Made by a program: the position numbers and the translations under genes | Source of the DNA: Thiothrix lacustris DSM 21227 | GTDB lineage: Bacteria; Pseudomonadota; Gammaproteobacteria; Thiotrichales; Thiotrichaceae | DNA length: 64,000 bases | Direction of reading: 5' to 3' | Assembly: GCF_000621325.1 (NCBI RefSeq) | Contig: NZ_JHYQ01000002.1 | Coordinates: 124,001 to 188,000 of the forward strand | Shown: piece after piece, positions 42,589 to 53,171 of the stretch | Position numbering within the stretch: the first letter of the stretch is position 1 | How the letters are laid out: the number at the start of each line of letters is the position of its first letter | The notes under the pieces: model-generated | What the model was told of the DNA's origin: nothing | Database searches by the model: none | The model's input: the letters and a program-made list of their open reading frames with translations, nothing else

Positions 42589-44372
42589 ACTTTTTGGCGC
42601 ACGTAAGTGCCCGGTGCATCGCCGAGAATTTCCAGTTTTCCAGCGCCGGGGATGCGTGCATCCACTTCGGTTTCTGAGAATTTCGCTACCCAGCTATTCC
42701 AGTCGTGCCACCATGATAAGTCAACCTTGTTGGCTGCAAACAACCAGTCATCCGCATTGTCGCATAGTTCTTCGTTGACCCAATGACCGTATTTGTTAGC
42801 GGCTGCCGGGTTAACAATGCCTGCAATGTGACCAGACTGCCCCAGCACGAAGCGTACCGGACCCGAGAACAGTTTCGCACCCTTATAAGTACCGCGCCAT
42901 GGGGCGATGTGGTCGTCATGAGTGGAAACGAAATACGCAGGTGTATCAATCTTGCCCAGATTAATCGGGGTATCTGACAGCGTGATGCAATCAGGTTGGC
43001 TCAGGCAATTGTTGAGGTACATATTGCGCAGGTAGAAGCTGTGCATGGCAGCAGGCATCCGAGTGCTGTCGGAGTTCCAGTACAGCAAGTCGAAGGGCAT
43101 GGGGTCATTGCCGAGCAAATACAGGTTGACGAAGAATGACCAGATCAGGTCGTTGGAACGCAGCATATTGAAAGCCGCGCCCATGTCCTTGCCATCCAGA
43201 TAGCCGTCTTTTTCCATGCGCTTTTCCAGCGAGCCAACTTGTGCTTCGCTGAGGAAAACTTCGATTTCGCCAGGTTCGGCAAAGTCTAGCAAGGTGGTGA
43301 AGAACGTGGCGCTTTTGACGCGATCATCGCCCTTGGCTTTCAGGTAAGCCAGTGTAGCGGCGGTCAGTGTACCACCGAGGCAGTAACCGATCACATTGAG
43401 GTCACGTTCGCCGGTAGCGGCTTCGACCGCATCCATCGCGCTGATGGCGGCTTGCATGTAGTCTTCAAAATTCAGGTCACGGTGTTGGCTGTCCGGGTTG
43501 ACCCAGGAAATCATGAAGACCGTATTGCCTTGATCCACTGCCCATTTGACGAATGAATTCTTTTCGCGCAGGTCGAGGATGTAATACTTGTTGATCCACG
43601 GTGGCAAAATCAGTACTGGGCGTTGGCGCACTTTAGCCGTGGTCGGGGTGTACTGGATCAGTTCCAGTAATTCATTCTTGAACACCACTTTACCGGGGGT
43701 GGTGGCAATATCCCGACCCAGTTCAAACGCTTTCATGTCGGTCATGCGGATGCGCAATTGACCATCCTGAAAATCATCCAGCAGGTTTTCCATCCCCTTG
43801 ACGAGATTCGCACCATTGGTTTCGACAATGGTCTGCCAAACTTGTGGGTTGGTGTGTGAATAATTGTTGGGTGCGAGTGCATCAATCATGCTGTTGATGA
43901 AAAACTCGGCTTTTTTCGCATCCTGTTCTGAAAGGCCGCCTGCGGTTTGTGCCAGTGTGCGCCAGTATGTCGACATATTGAGGTAAGACTGGAGCAGGAC
44001 TTCGGTGAACTGGTGTTCTTGCCATGCCGGGTGTTTGAAACGCTTGTCGGTGATGTCGGGAACGCCCGGTGACAAATGCCCCAGACCCAGCGCCCGTGTG
44101 GTGGTGTGCTGCCATAGCTTGGTTTGGCTGCTGAACAAATCCATATTAGCCTGCATGACGGCAGTCGGGTGCAACAACAGGTTGACGCCCCACTTGGCAA
44201 TGGCTTCTGCGAAACTGTTGTCGCCTTGGCCACCTTCATTGGCTGGTTTGTTCATCGCATTGCCCAGCAAACGAGCGACAAAGCGTTGCCACAACAGCAT
44301 TGCTTGCGTCATATTGGTTTGCAGTAGAATAGGGTCTATGGATGGTGTGAGTTGTTGGGCTGGGTTTTGCAT
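42585..44372 (-). CDS. phaC: Class I poly(R)-hydroxyalkanoate synthase
   Basis: This 595-residue enzyme has an alpha/beta-hydrolase fold with the lipase-like box GYCLGG (catalytic Cys) near residue 330, Asp in STHDDHIAPW and His in GQSGHIAGIVNPAA. The N-terminal region LPPWINKYYILDLREKNSFV is characteristic. Class I synthases polymerise short-chain hydroxyacyl-CoA into storage granules. No phaA, phaB, phasin or phaR gene is nearby, so the pathway is encoded elsewhere. It converges with pncC and is divergent from recA. Confidence 0.95.
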   Translation of the reverse strand: MQNPAQQLTPSIDPILLQTNMTQAMLLWQRFVARLLGNAMNKPANEGGQGDNSFAEAIAKWGVNLLLHPTAVMQANMDLFSSQTKLWQHTTTRALGLGHLSPGVPDITDKRFKHPAWQEHQFTEVLLQSYLNMSTYWRTLAQTAGGLSEQDAKKAEFFINSMIDALAPNNYSHTNPQVWQTIVETNGANLVKGMENLLDDFQDGQLRIRMTDMKAFELGRDIATTPGKVVFKNELLELIQYTPTTAKVRQRPVLILPPWINKYYILDLREKNSFVKWAVDQGNTVFMISWVNPDSQHRDLNFEDYMQAAISAMDAVEAATGERDLNVIGYCLGGTLTAATLAYLKAKGDDRVKSATFFTTLLDFAEPGEIEVFLSEAQVGSLEKRMEKDGYLDGKDMGAAFNMLRSNDLIWSFFVNLYLLGNDPMPFDLLYWNSDSTRMPAAMHSFYLRNMYLNNCLSQPDCITLSDTPINLGKIDTPAYFVSTHDDHIAPWRGTYKGAKLFSGPVRFVLGQSGHIAGIVNPAAANKYGHWVNEELCDNADDWLFAANKVDLSWWHDWNSWVAKFSETEVDARIPGAGKLEILGDAPGTYVRQKV

Positions 44373-44666
44373 AAGTTTAGTGGTTCCACTTAGGAATATT
44401 CATCGGTGTGTCACAATAGCCAGTTTATGGGGTGATTGTCGACAGTTTTTATAAGAAAAATGCTGCATTGCAGTAATTTAAAGGTGGTGTTAGTTTTTTG
44501 AAAAACAATGGTCTGCTTGATGGTCGCTGCTATGATGCCGCATGTCGACGATTCGCCGATAAGTGCTGAGCTTTCATCTTCTGGCATTGGCTTGCTGCTA
44601 TCCATTATGGAATAATCCACGCTTTCCTCACCTAAGTTAAGAACTCATACATAAAGGAGTGTCCGT

Positions 44667-45713
44667 ATGGACGAGAACAAAAAGAAAGCCCTTGCTGCCG
44701 CCTTAGGCCAGATTGAGCGCCAATACGGTAAAGGTGCAGTGATGCGTATGGGTGACTCCAGCGCTTCCCGTGATATTGAAGCCATTTCTACTGGCTCATT
44801 GGGTTTGGATATTGCGTTGGGTATTGGTGGTCTACCTAAAGGGCGTGTGATCGAAATTTATGGCCCAGAGTCTTCTGGGAAAACCACATTGACGCTGCAA
44901 GTCATTGCCGAGTGCCAAAAGCTTGGCGGTACGGCGGCATTTGTGGATGCGGAACACGCGCTTGACCCAGTTTATGCGCAAAAGCTCGGTGTAAACGTGG
45001 ACGACCTGCTGGTTTCCCAGCCAGATAATGGTGAACAAGCGTTGGAAATTACTGACATGTTGGTGCGTTCTGGCGCAGTTGACATTGTCGTCGTGGACTC
45101 AGTAGCGGCTTTGACCCCGAAAGCTGAAATCGAAGGCGATATGGGCGACTCTCACGTTGGCTTACAAGCACGTCTGATGTCACAAGCCTTGAGAAAATTG
45201 ACCGGGAACATCAAGCGTTCCAACACCATGGTGATTTTCATCAACCAGATTCGGATGAAAATCGGTGTTATGTTTGGCAACCCGGAAACCACGACCGGCG
45301 GTAATGCGCTGAAATTCTACGCTTCGGTTCGTCTCGACATTCGCCGCATTGGTGCTATCAAGAAGGGCGACGAAATCACCGGTTCTGAAACCCGCGTGAA
45401 AGTGGTTAAGAACAAGGTGGCGCCACCGTTTAAGCAAGCTGAGTTTGAAATCCTCTACGGTGAAGGCATTTCCCGCGAAGGCGAATTGGTTGATTTGGGT
45501 GCTAAACAAGGACTGATCGGCAAAGCAGGTGCATGGTACAGTTATAAAGGTGATAAAATTGGCCAAGGTAAGGACAATGCGCGTAATTACCTGAAAGAAC
45601 ACCCGGCCGCTGCGGCTGAAATTGAAAAAGCGATCCGCGAAGCCGCATTTAGTTCGCCCGATTTTGCACCCTCTGCTGTTGAAGAAGCGGATGCAGGGGA
45701 CGACGAGGTATAA
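44667..45713 (+). CDS. recA: Recombinase RecA
   Basis: This 348-residue protein has Walker [14 protein letters not shown], Walker [12 protein letters not shown], the L2-loop region [21 protein letters not shown] and the C-terminal acidic tail DAGDDEV. It forms filaments on single-stranded DNA for recombination and SOS induction. AAGGAG lies upstream of the ATG. In the 294-base region upstream I saw no E. coli-type LexA box. The TAA stop shares an A with the recX start (TAATG). Confidence 0.98.
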   Translation: MDENKKKALAAALGQIERQYGKGAVMRMGDSSASRDIEAISTGSLGLDIALGIGGLPKGRVIEIYGPESSGKTTLTLQVIAECQKLGGTAAFVDAEHALDPVYAQKLGVNVDDLLVSQPDNGEQALEITDMLVRSGAVDIVVVDSVAALTPKAEIEGDMGDSHVGLQARLMSQALRKLTGNIKRSNTMVIFINQIRMKIGVMFGNPETTTGGNALKFYASVRLDIRRIGAIKKGDEITGSETRVKVVKNKVAPPFKQAEFEILYGEGISREGELVDLGAKQGLIGKAGAWYSYKGDKIGQGKDNARNYLKEHPAAAAEIEKAIREAAFSSPDFAPSAVEEADAGDDEV

Positions 45714-46153
45714 TGGCTGACGGGCGGGGCTGTGAAGCGGTTGCGGTGCGATTGTTGGCACAACGTGAGCATTCCCGCTATGAGCTGGCGCAAAAAGTGC
45801 GTCAGCGCTGCGAGTGTGATCAGGCTAGCTTGGATCAGGTGTTGGATAAATTGCAGGACATGGGGTATCTGGATGATGCCCGTTATGCGGCTGCATTCAT
45901 CCGTTCATCCATTTCAAGAGGGCGTGGGGCGCAGCGAATTAGCTATGAATTACGTGAGCATGGCGTCGATAATGCCATTGCTTCACAAGCATTGGCGGAA
46001 GCCGATGTGGATTGGCATGTGCTGGCCAGTGAACAGCGCGAGAAAAAATTTGGCAGGGAAATCCCTGCGGATTACAAGGAACGCGCCCGGCAGTCTCGAT
46101 TTCTCGCCGGGCGCGGTTTTTATACCGATGCGATTAAAGCTGCTTTCCAATGA
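45713..46153 (+). CDS. recX: RecA modulator RecX
   Basis: This 146-residue helical protein has [15 protein letters not shown], then [21 protein letters not shown] and [16 protein letters not shown], the three-helix repeats of RecX. It binds RecA filaments and limits their growth or activity. The ATG overlaps the recA stop and its end overlaps alaS (ATGA). The recA-recX-alaS order is standard. Confidence 0.93.
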   Translation: MADGRGCEAVAVRLLAQREHSRYELAQKVRQRCECDQASLDQVLDKLQDMGYLDDARYAAAFIRSSISRGRGAQRISYELREHGVDNAIASQALAEADVDWHVLASEQREKKFGREIPADYKERARQSRFLAGRGFYTDAIKAAFQ

Positions 46154-48762
46154 ATACTGCTGAACTCAGACAACAATTTCTCGATTTTTTTGCCAGTAAA
46201 GGCCATGAAATCGTCCCGTCCAGCTCTTTAGTGCCGGGCAATGACCCGACCTTGCTGTTTACCAACGCGGGCATGGTGCAATTCAAGGACGTGTTCCTTG
46301 GCATGGATAAACGCAGCTATCACCGCGCTACCACATCGCAGCGCTGTGTGCGGGCGGGCGGTAAGCACAACGATCTGGAAAACGTCGGTTATACCGCGCG
46401 TCACCACACGTTTTTTGAAATGCTGGGCAATTTCAGTTTCGGTGACTATTTCAAGGAAGACGCTATCAAGTATGCGTGGGAATTCCTGACTGAAACCCTG
46501 AAGTTACCTAAGGGCAAGCTGTGGGTCACGGTGTATGCCGATGATGATGAAGCCTACAGTATCTGGGCGCAGCAGATTGGCGTGCCTGCCGACCGCATTA
46601 CCCGTATCGGTGATAATAAGGGGGCAGCTTATGCGTCCGATAACTTCTGGCAGATGGGCGATACTGGGCCGTGTGGACCGTGCACCGAGATTTTCTACGA
46701 CCACGGTGAGCATATTTGGGGTGGCCCGCCGGGAACGCCAGAGGAAGATGGCGACCGTTACATCGAAATCTGGAATCTGGTGTTCATGCAATACGAGCGC
46801 ACCAAAGATGGCACGATGATTCCACTGCCCAAGCCTTCTGTCGATACTGGCATGGGCATGGAGCGGTTGGCAGCGGTGATGCAGGGCGTACACAGCAACT
46901 ACGAAATCGACCTGTTCCAAACCTTGCTGAGCAAAGGGTTGTCCCTCGCGAAAAATGCTGATGCGAATAACCCGTCGTTGAAAGTGATTGCTGACCACAT
47001 CCGCTCTTGCTCTTTCCTGATTGTCGATGGCGTGTTGCCATCGAATGAAGGGCGTGGCTATGTCTTGCGCCGCATTATTCGCCGCGCTATCCGTCATGGC
47101 TATAAGCTGGGGATGGAAGCGCCATTTTTCCACAAGCTGGTACAGCCGCTGGTGGATGAAATGGGCACGGCTTACCCTGAACTCGCCAAAGCCCAGCCTC
47201 ACGTTGAACAAGCGCTGGAAAAAGAAGAGCGCCGTTTCGCCGAGACGCTGGAACAGGGCATGAAGATTCTGGAAGATGCCATTGCGGGCATGTCAGGTGA
47301 CACGATTGATGGCGAAACCGTTTTCAAGCTCTATGATACGTATGGTTTTCCGGTAGATTTGACGGGCGATATTGCCCGCGAGCGTAACCTCAAGCTCGAC
47401 GAAGCAGGCTTCGAGACAGCGATGAATGCGCAACGTGAACGTGCGCGTGCGGCAGGCAAATTCGGTGCCGACTACGGCGACAAGCTGGATGTCAGTGGCG
47501 AAACTGCTTTCCACGGCTACGGCACTTTGACGGAAACCGCTAGTATTACCGCACTGTTCTCGCAAGGTACTGCTATTGAGTGTTTGCAGGAAGGCGCTGA
47601 AGGTCAGATCGTGTTGGATCACACCCCATTTTATGCCGAGTCTGGCGGTCAGGTGGGCGATACCGGGGTTTTGCATACCGATACGGCAGTCTTCCGGGTT
47701 GCAGATACGCGCAAGCAGGGCAAAACCTTCATCCACACCGGCAAGGTAGAATTCGGCGAACTGTCCGTCGGTACAGCGGTCGTGGCGGAAGTCGATGCCG
47801 AACGTCGTCAGGCCATTATCCTCAACCATTCCGCGACCCACTTGATGCACGCTGCGTTACGCGAAGTGCTGGGCGAGCATGTTGAGCAAAAAGGTTCGCA
47901 AGTGACGCCCGAGCGCCTGCGTTTCGACTTTTCCCAGCCGGATGCCGTTACACCAGAGCAGCTGGCCGCTGTTGAAGCCATTGTTAACCGCGAAATCCGC
48001 AGCAATGCCGCAACCTTGGCACAAGTCATGAGCATGGAAGACGCCAAAAAATCCGGCGCCATGGCGCTGTTTGGCGAGAAATACGGCGATGAAGTGCGGG
48101 TGCTGAAAATCGGTTTCTCTACGGAATTGTGTGGTGGTTGCCACGTCAATCGTACTGGCGATATTGGTCTGTTCAAAATCATCAGTGAAGGTGGTGTGGC
48201 AGCAGGTGTTCGGCGTATCGAAGCGGTAACAGGTGCTAACGCGCTGGCATGGTTTGGCGATGTCACCAACCGTCTGGATAGCGTTGCCCGCTTGCTGAAG
48301 TCCAACCCTGTCGAAGTGACTGACAAGCTCGACGCTATGCTGCAAAAGAACCGCGCACTGGAAAAAGAGCTGGAGCAACTCAAAGGCAAAATGGCTTCCC
48401 AAGCCGGTTCTGGCCTGGCTGACCAAGCGGTGGACATCGGCGGGATACGGGTGCTGGCAGCAAACCTCGAAGGTGCTGACCCTAAATCCTTGCGTGACAC
48501 GGTTGACCAGTTGAAAAACAAGCTGGGCAAAGCAGTCGTGATTCTAGCTGCGGTTGCCGATGGCAAAGTCAGTTTGGTCGCCGGTGTCACCAAAGATGAA
48601 ACCGCCAAAGTCAAAGCAGGCGAGTTGCTCGGCTTTGTTGCTGGGCAAATCGGTGGCAAGGGCGGCGGTCGCCCGGACATGGCACAAGGTGGCGGCACTG
48701 ACGTGGCAGCATTACCAGCAGCACTGGCAGCAGTGGCTGGCTGGGTTAGCGAGCGGGTTTAA
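46150..48762 (+). CDS. alaS: Alanyl-tRNA synthetase
   Basis: This 870-residue class II synthetase begins [20 protein letters not shown] and has the conserved [20 protein letters not shown]. The editing domain holds [18 protein letters not shown] and the C-terminal CGGCH zinc motif region ([17 protein letters not shown]). The end ([16 protein letters not shown]) is the family's C-Ala domain. It charges tRNA-Ala and clears mischarged Ser and Gly. Its start is coupled to recX by ATGA. Confidence 0.98.
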   Translation: MNTAELRQQFLDFFASKGHEIVPSSSLVPGNDPTLLFTNAGMVQFKDVFLGMDKRSYHRATTSQRCVRAGGKHNDLENVGYTARHHTFFEMLGNFSFGDYFKEDAIKYAWEFLTETLKLPKGKLWVTVYADDDEAYSIWAQQIGVPADRITRIGDNKGAAYASDNFWQMGDTGPCGPCTEIFYDHGEHIWGGPPGTPEEDGDRYIEIWNLVFMQYERTKDGTMIPLPKPSVDTGMGMERLAAVMQGVHSNYEIDLFQTLLSKGLSLAKNADANNPSLKVIADHIRSCSFLIVDGVLPSNEGRGYVLRRIIRRAIRHGYKLGMEAPFFHKLVQPLVDEMGTAYPELAKAQPHVEQALEKEERRFAETLEQGMKILEDAIAGMSGDTIDGETVFKLYDTYGFPVDLTGDIARERNLKLDEAGFETAMNAQRERARAAGKFGADYGDKLDVSGETAFHGYGTLTETASITALFSQGTAIECLQEGAEGQIVLDHTPFYAESGGQVGDTGVLHTDTAVFRVADTRKQGKTFIHTGKVEFGELSVGTAVVAEVDAERRQAIILNHSATHLMHAALREVLGEHVEQKGSQVTPERLRFDFSQPDAVTPEQLAAVEAIVNREIRSNAATLAQVMSMEDAKKSGAMALFGEKYGDEVRVLKIGFSTELCGGCHVNRTGDIGLFKIISEGGVAAGVRRIEAVTGANALAWFGDVTNRLDSVARLLKSNPVEVTDKLDAMLQKNRALEKELEQLKGKMASQAGSGLADQAVDIGGIRVLAANLEGADPKSLRDTVDQLKNKLGKAVVILAAVADGKVSLVAGVTKDETAKVKAGELLGFVAGQIGGKGGGRPDMAQGGGTDVAALPAALAAVAGWVSERV

Positions 48763-48795
48763 TTTTTGAAGTGTTTTGAAGGTAAACAGTAAACA

Positions 48796-50028
48796 ATGGC
48801 ACTGATCGTACAGAAATACGGCGGCACATCCGTAGGCTCACCCGAACGCATCGCGGCGGTGGCAGAGCGGGTGATTCGCTGGCGAAAGAAGGGCAATGAT
48901 GTCATCGTGGTGGTTTCCGCGATGTCGGGTGAAACCAATAAACTGGTGGCGCTGATCAATGCCGTCAATCCACAAGGTTCCGAGCGCGAAAAAGACGCGA
49001 TTCTCTCCACGGGCGAACAGGTCACGATTGGCCTGTTGGCGATGGCGCTAGAAAAGCAAGGTCAGCCTGCACGTTCCTACACAGGTGCACAGGTTCGCAT
49101 CCTGACGGATGAGGCGCACACCAAGGCACGTATTCGTGATATTGATGCTGAACCCATTCGTAAAGATCTGGCGGCAGGAAAAGTCGTGGTCGTAGCTGGT
49201 TTTCAGGGTGTGACAGCAGATGGCAGCATTACAACCTTAGGGCGCGGCGGTTCCGATACCACTGGTGTGGCGCTGGCGGTTGCTCTCAAGGCAGACGAAT
49301 GCCAGATTTACACCGATGTAGACGGGGTATACACCACTGACCCACGTATTGAGCCTAAAGCCCGCCATATCCCGCGCCTGACGCTGGAAGAAATGTTGGA
49401 AATGGCTAGCCAAGGTTCCAAAGTGCTGCAAATTCGTTCGGTCGAATTTGCCTACAAATATGATATGCCTATCCGCGTGCTATCCAGTTTTGATGAATTT
49501 GATCAAGGCAACAGCACGCTGGTCACTCGTGAGGAAGATGTAATGGAAGAAGTATCCGTCCGTGGTATTGCGTTTAACCGCGACGAAGCCCAATTGACTG
49601 TCACGGGCGTGCCTGATCGCCCCGGTGTGGCTTACCAGATTCTGGGACCGATTTCGGACGCGAATATCGAAGTGGACATGATTGTGCAGAATACCGGTTC
49701 TGATGGTACGACCGATTTTACGTTCACGGTTCACAAGAACGATTATGCCAAGGCGCGTGGTATCCTGTGTAAGACTGGCGAAGCCTTGGGTGCAAAGCAA
49801 TGTAACGGCGATGAAAGCATTGCCAAAGTGGCGATTGTCGGGGCAGGGATGCGTTCCCATGCTGGGGTTGCTAGTAAAATGTTCAAGACCTTGGCTGATG
49901 AAGGCATCAATATCCGCATGATTTCTACTTCTGAAATCAAAGTCGCTGTGGTGGTGGATGAGAAATACCTAGAATTGGCAGTACGTGTCTTGCACGACGC
50001 ATTTGGTTTGGCTCAAGCAACTATCTAA
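48796..50028 (+). CDS. lysC: Aspartate kinase, lysine/threonine-sensitive type
   Basis: This 410-residue enzyme has the kinase start VQKYGGTSVGSPERI, the catalytic FQGVTADGSITTLGRGGSDT and DVDGVYTTDPRI, followed by two ACT domains (about 265-410) for amino-acid feedback. It makes aspartyl phosphate for lysine, threonine and methionine. It lies 33 bases after alaS, so is co-transcribed, and ends at a strong terminator. The order alaS-lysC-csrA also occurs in Pseudomonas. Confidence 0.96.
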   Translation: MALIVQKYGGTSVGSPERIAAVAERVIRWRKKGNDVIVVVSAMSGETNKLVALINAVNPQGSEREKDAILSTGEQVTIGLLAMALEKQGQPARSYTGAQVRILTDEAHTKARIRDIDAEPIRKDLAAGKVVVVAGFQGVTADGSITTLGRGGSDTTGVALAVALKADECQIYTDVDGVYTTDPRIEPKARHIPRLTLEEMLEMASQGSKVLQIRSVEFAYKYDMPIRVLSSFDEFDQGNSTLVTREEDVMEEVSVRGIAFNRDEAQLTVTGVPDRPGVAYQILGPISDANIEVDMIVQNTGSDGTTDFTFTVHKNDYAKARGILCKTGEALGAKQCNGDESIAKVAIVGAGMRSHAGVASKMFKTLADEGINIRMISTSEIKVAVVVDEKYLELAVRVLHDAFGLAQATI

Positions 50029-50056
50029 TTCAAAAAACAATAATAAATTTTTGAGG

Positions 50057-50096
50057 AAAAACCCACTGTAACAGCTTTGTTCGGTGGGTTTTTTTT
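50057..50096 (+). terminator. Rho-independent terminator after lysC
   Basis: AAAACCCAC and GTGGGTTTT form a stem around a 17-base loop, followed by eight or nine T. It ends the recA-recX-alaS-lysC transcript. The rest of the 274-base gap before csrA (50097-50302) probably holds the csrA promoter; no clear box was assigned. Confidence 0.85.
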
Positions 50097-50302
50097 GCCC
50101 AAACATTAAGGTGTTAGGCAAGTTATTTAATGCTTGTTGTTTAAATCATACATTGGTAAAAATACCACTGATGGTTGAATAGTTAAGCCTCAGTTAAGTG
50201 CTGATATGGGATTGTTGAGGCTACCAACGACTATGAGTGATGCTTTAGGGCTATCACGGGCTTTTGGGACACATAAATGCAGCAATATGGAGATTATGCG
50301 AT

Positions 50303-50503
50303 ATGTTGATTCTGACACGGAGGGTGGGAGAAACCCTCATGATTGGGGATAATATCAGCGTTACGGTATTAGGGGTTAAAGGCAATCAGGTACGTTTGGG
50401 CATTAATGCGCCTAAAGATGTTGCTGTACACCGGGAGGAAATCTTCGAGCGTATCCGTCATGAACAAATTGATGTGGTTGCTCTTGAAGAAAATGTAAAT
50501 TAG
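50303..50503 (+). CDS. csrA: Carbon storage regulator CsrA
   Basis: The ATG at 50303 begins [20 protein letters not shown], the invariant CsrA start; GGAG lies about ten bases upstream. The 66-residue protein includes [23 protein letters not shown], with the RNA-contacting N-terminal strand and the RVGETLMI segment. CsrA binds GGA sites in mRNA leaders and controls translation of central carbon, motility and biofilm genes. It lies between lysC and tRNA-Ser, its usual gammaproteobacterial place. Confidence 0.96.
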   Translation: MLILTRRVGETLMIGDNISVTVLGVKGNQVRLGINAPKDVAVHREEIFERIRHEQIDVVALEENVN

Positions 50504-50556
50504 GGCTTTACGTACAGCCCATTTGAAGGTATCCTTCCCGCCTTCATTGAAGACTT

Positions 50557-50647
50557 GGAGAGTTGGCCGAGTGGCCGAAGGCGCTCCCCTGCTAAGGGAG
50601 TATGGGTCAAAAGCCCATCGAGGGTTCGAATCCCTCACTCTCCGCCA
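50557..50647 (+). tRNA. tRNA-Ser(GCU)
   Basis: The acceptor stem GGAGAGT pairs with ACTCTCC, followed by G and an encoded CCA at 50645-50647. The anticodon GCT at 50591-50593 sits in the loop closed by CTCCC/GGGAG. A long variable arm (TATGGGTCAAAAGCCCATC) marks a type II serine tRNA, and the T-loop is GGGTTCGAATCCC. It decodes AGC and AGU. Confidence 0.97.
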
Positions 50648-50653
50648 TATTTT

Positions 50654-50692
50654 AAAAAGCCCTGACAGGTTAAGTTCTGTGAGGGCTTTTTT
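50654..50692 (+). terminator. Rho-independent terminator after tRNA-Ser
   Basis: AAAAGCCCT and AGGGCTTTT form a stem, followed by a T run, seven bases after the tRNA. It separates the csrA-tRNA unit from the FAD-dehydrogenase operon. Confidence 0.85.
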
Positions 50693-50726
50693 GTATTACT
50701 TTATGCCATTTTACTGATCAAGCCCC

Positions 50727-52367
50727 ATGATACGTATTACCGACTTGCGCCTACCCCTAGAATACCCTGCCGATTCCCTATCTACTGCCGTTGCGGAACG
50801 CTTAGGCATTACGATTGCTGAGTTGCTGGATTTTAACGTATTCAAACGGGGTTACGATGCCCGCAAGCGCGATGCCATCGTGTTGGTCTACACCATTGAC
50901 GTGACGGTGCAGGATGAAACGGCACTTCTGGCGACATTCTCTGCTGACCCGCACATCAAGATTGCCCCCGATACTACTTACCGTTTTGTCGCACACCTGC
51001 AAGAAGCACCCGATTTGCGTCCGGTGATCGTGGGTTTTGGCCCGTGTGGGTTAATGGCAGGCTTGGTGCTGGCACAAATGGGTTTCCGCCCAATCATTCT
51101 GGAACGTGGTAAAAAAGTCCGCGAACGCACCAAGGATACTTGGGGGCTATGGCGCAAAAACCAGCTAAACCCCGAATCCAACGTGCAATTTGGTGAAGGT
51201 GGCGCCGGTACTTTTTCCGACGGCAAGCTCTACAGCCAGATCAAAGATCCTAAGCATTACGGGCGCAAGGTGCTGACTGAATTCGTCAAAGCTGGTGCGC
51301 CAGAAGAAATCCTCTACGTTAGCAAGCCGCACATCGGTACCTTCCGCTTGGTTAAAATGGTGGAAAATATGCGTGCCCAGATCGAAGCACTGGGTGGCGA
51401 AATCCGTTTCCAGCAGCAAGTAACCGATGTGCTGATCGAAGACGGACATCTACGTGGGGTGACGCTAGCAACGGGTGAACAAATCCGCACCGATCACGTC
51501 ATTCTCGCGCTGGGGCACAGTGCGCGGGATACGTTCCAGATGCTGCATGAGCGCGGTGTGTTCATGGAACAGAAGCCATTTTCGCTCGGTTTCCGCATTG
51601 AACACCCACAAACTCTGATTGATCAGGCGCGTTTCGGCAAACATGCGGGCAACGAATTGCTGGGCGCGGCAGATTACAAGCTGGTACACCACGCCAAAAA
51701 TGGACGCGATGTGTACAGTTTCTGCATGTGTCCGGGCGGGCAAGTTGTGGCGGCGGCTTCCGAGCCGGGGCGGGTGGTCACCAATGGTATGAGCCAATAT
51801 TCCCGCGCCGAACGTAATGCCAATGCAGGGATTGTGGTCGGTATCACCCCGAAAGATTACCCCGGTAATCCGCTAGCGGGCATCGAATTCCAGCGTCAAT
51901 GGGAATCGCGTGCTTACGAACTCGGCGGCGGCAATTACGAAGCGCCGGGGCAGTTAGTGGGCGATTTCATCAAAGGCATTGCGTCAACGCAACTGGGTTC
52001 GGTGGAACCTTCCTACCAACCCGGCGTACACCTCACCGATCTGGCGACCAGCCTACCGAAATATGCGATTGAAGCCATCCGTGAAGCACTGCCTGCTTTT
52101 GAGCGTCAAATCAAAGGTTTCTCGATGTATGATGCTGTGTTGACTGGGGTGGAAACCCGCACCTCCTCACCGTTGCGTATGACTCGTGGTGAAGACCTGC
52201 AAAGCCTAAACGTTAAAGGGCTTTTTCCGGCTGGCGAAGGCGCGGGGTATGCTGGGGGTATTCTCTCGGCAGGCGTGGATGGCATTCGCGTCGCCGAGGC
52301 ATTGGCTACCCAATTAACGGAGGCAAATCATGACCGGAATTATCCGCACAAGCTGGCACAACGCTGA
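50727..52367 (+). CDS. FAD-dependent dehydrogenase (COG2509 family)
   Basis: The first ~85 residues form a small N-terminal domain, followed by the dinucleotide fold VIVGFGPCGLMAGLVLAQMG. FGEGGAGTFSDGKLYSQIKD near 150 and the C-terminal LFPAGEGAGYAGGILSAGVDG complete a typical member of the uncharacterised FAD dehydrogenase family. Function is not established; these proteins are widely conserved. It overlaps the ferredoxin reductase gene by 38 bases, which hints at a joint redox role. Confidence 0.85.
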   Translation: MIRITDLRLPLEYPADSLSTAVAERLGITIAELLDFNVFKRGYDARKRDAIVLVYTIDVTVQDETALLATFSADPHIKIAPDTTYRFVAHLQEAPDLRPVIVGFGPCGLMAGLVLAQMGFRPIILERGKKVRERTKDTWGLWRKNQLNPESNVQFGEGGAGTFSDGKLYSQIKDPKHYGRKVLTEFVKAGAPEEILYVSKPHIGTFRLVKMVENMRAQIEALGGEIRFQQQVTDVLIEDGHLRGVTLATGEQIRTDHVILALGHSARDTFQMLHERGVFMEQKPFSLGFRIEHPQTLIDQARFGKHAGNELLGAADYKLVHHAKNGRDVYSFCMCPGGQVVAAASEPGRVVTNGMSQYSRAERNANAGIVVGITPKDYPGNPLAGIEFQRQWESRAYELGGGNYEAPGQLVGDFIKGIASTQLGSVEPSYQPGVHLTDLATSLPKYAIEAIREALPAFERQIKGFSMYDAVLTGVETRTSSPLRMTRGEDLQSLNVKGLFPAGEGAGYAGGILSAGVDGIRVAEALATQLTEANHDRNYPHKLAQR

Positions 52368-53100
52368 GGTATTAAGCAATCAGCGTTGGACTGAGCGCCT
52401 GCTAACCTTACGCATTAAAACCGAGCCTTTGCCGTTCATCGCCGGACAGTTTGTGACCCTGCGCTTACCCATCACGACTGATGGTAATACCGAGCTGGTG
52501 GCAAAATCCTATTCCCTGATCAATGCGCCTGACGAGGCGGTGCTGGAAGTTTTCTACAATATCGTTCCCAATGGCAAACTTTCCAACGCTCTGGCTGGCT
52601 TGCAGGCGGGCGATAGTCTGGAGATTTCTCAGCCCGCCAAAGGCTTTTTTGTGCTGGATGAAATCCCTAAAGTGCCTAATTTGTGGATGATTGCCACGGG
52701 AACCGGCCTTGGCCCCTACCTCTCGATCCTCAAAACTGCCCAGCCGTGGGAACGTTTCCAGAAAATCGTGCTGGTGCATGGCGTGCCGTTGGTCAACGAA
52801 TTGGCGTATCCCGACTTGATTCAAGGCTTGTTGGCCGAGCACCCGGAGCAGTTCAGCTTCATTGCCTGCGTGACCCAAGAGGCCAACCCGGAAGGCTTGG
52901 AAGGGCGTATTACCACCAACCTTGAATCCGGCGCACTCGAACAGGTCGCAGGCACTCACATCAGTGCGGAAGACACGCACGTTATGCTGTGCGGCAACCA
53001 CAATATGCTGAATGACATGAAAGAATTACTAGCAAAACGCGGGATGCAACGTCATTTGCGTCACAAGCCGGGTCATATCACCACGGAACAGTATTTTTAG
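52330..53100 (+). CDS. fpr: Ferredoxin-NADP reductase
   Basis: This 256-residue flavoprotein has the FAD domain motif AKSYSLINAP, the NADP-binding IATGTGLGPYLSIL and MLCGNHNMLNDM near the C-terminus, ending GHITTEQYF. It passes electrons between NADPH and ferredoxin or flavodoxin. The ATG at 52330 has GGAGG six bases upstream, inside the preceding gene. The following gene (accA) has its own start 71 bases later. Confidence 0.92.
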   Translation: MTGIIRTSWHNAEVLSNQRWTERLLTLRIKTEPLPFIAGQFVTLRLPITTDGNTELVAKSYSLINAPDEAVLEVFYNIVPNGKLSNALAGLQAGDSLEISQPAKGFFVLDEIPKVPNLWMIATGTGLGPYLSILKTAQPWERFQKIVLVHGVPLVNELAYPDLIQGLLAEHPEQFSFIACVTQEANPEGLEGRITTNLESGALEQVAGTHISAEDTHVMLCGNHNMLNDMKELLAKRGMQRHLRHKPGHITTEQYF

Positions 53101-53171
53101 AGTCGTAATCTGTTGGCAAGCACTGTAAAATCAGCCGCTTCTATTGTATGGGTTACGGACAAGCAACGAAT

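Noticed and set aside
44667-50692. recA-recX-alaS-lysC-csrA-tRNA-Ser as a novel arrangement
   Set aside because: This order is common in Gammaproteobacteria and needs no special explanation.
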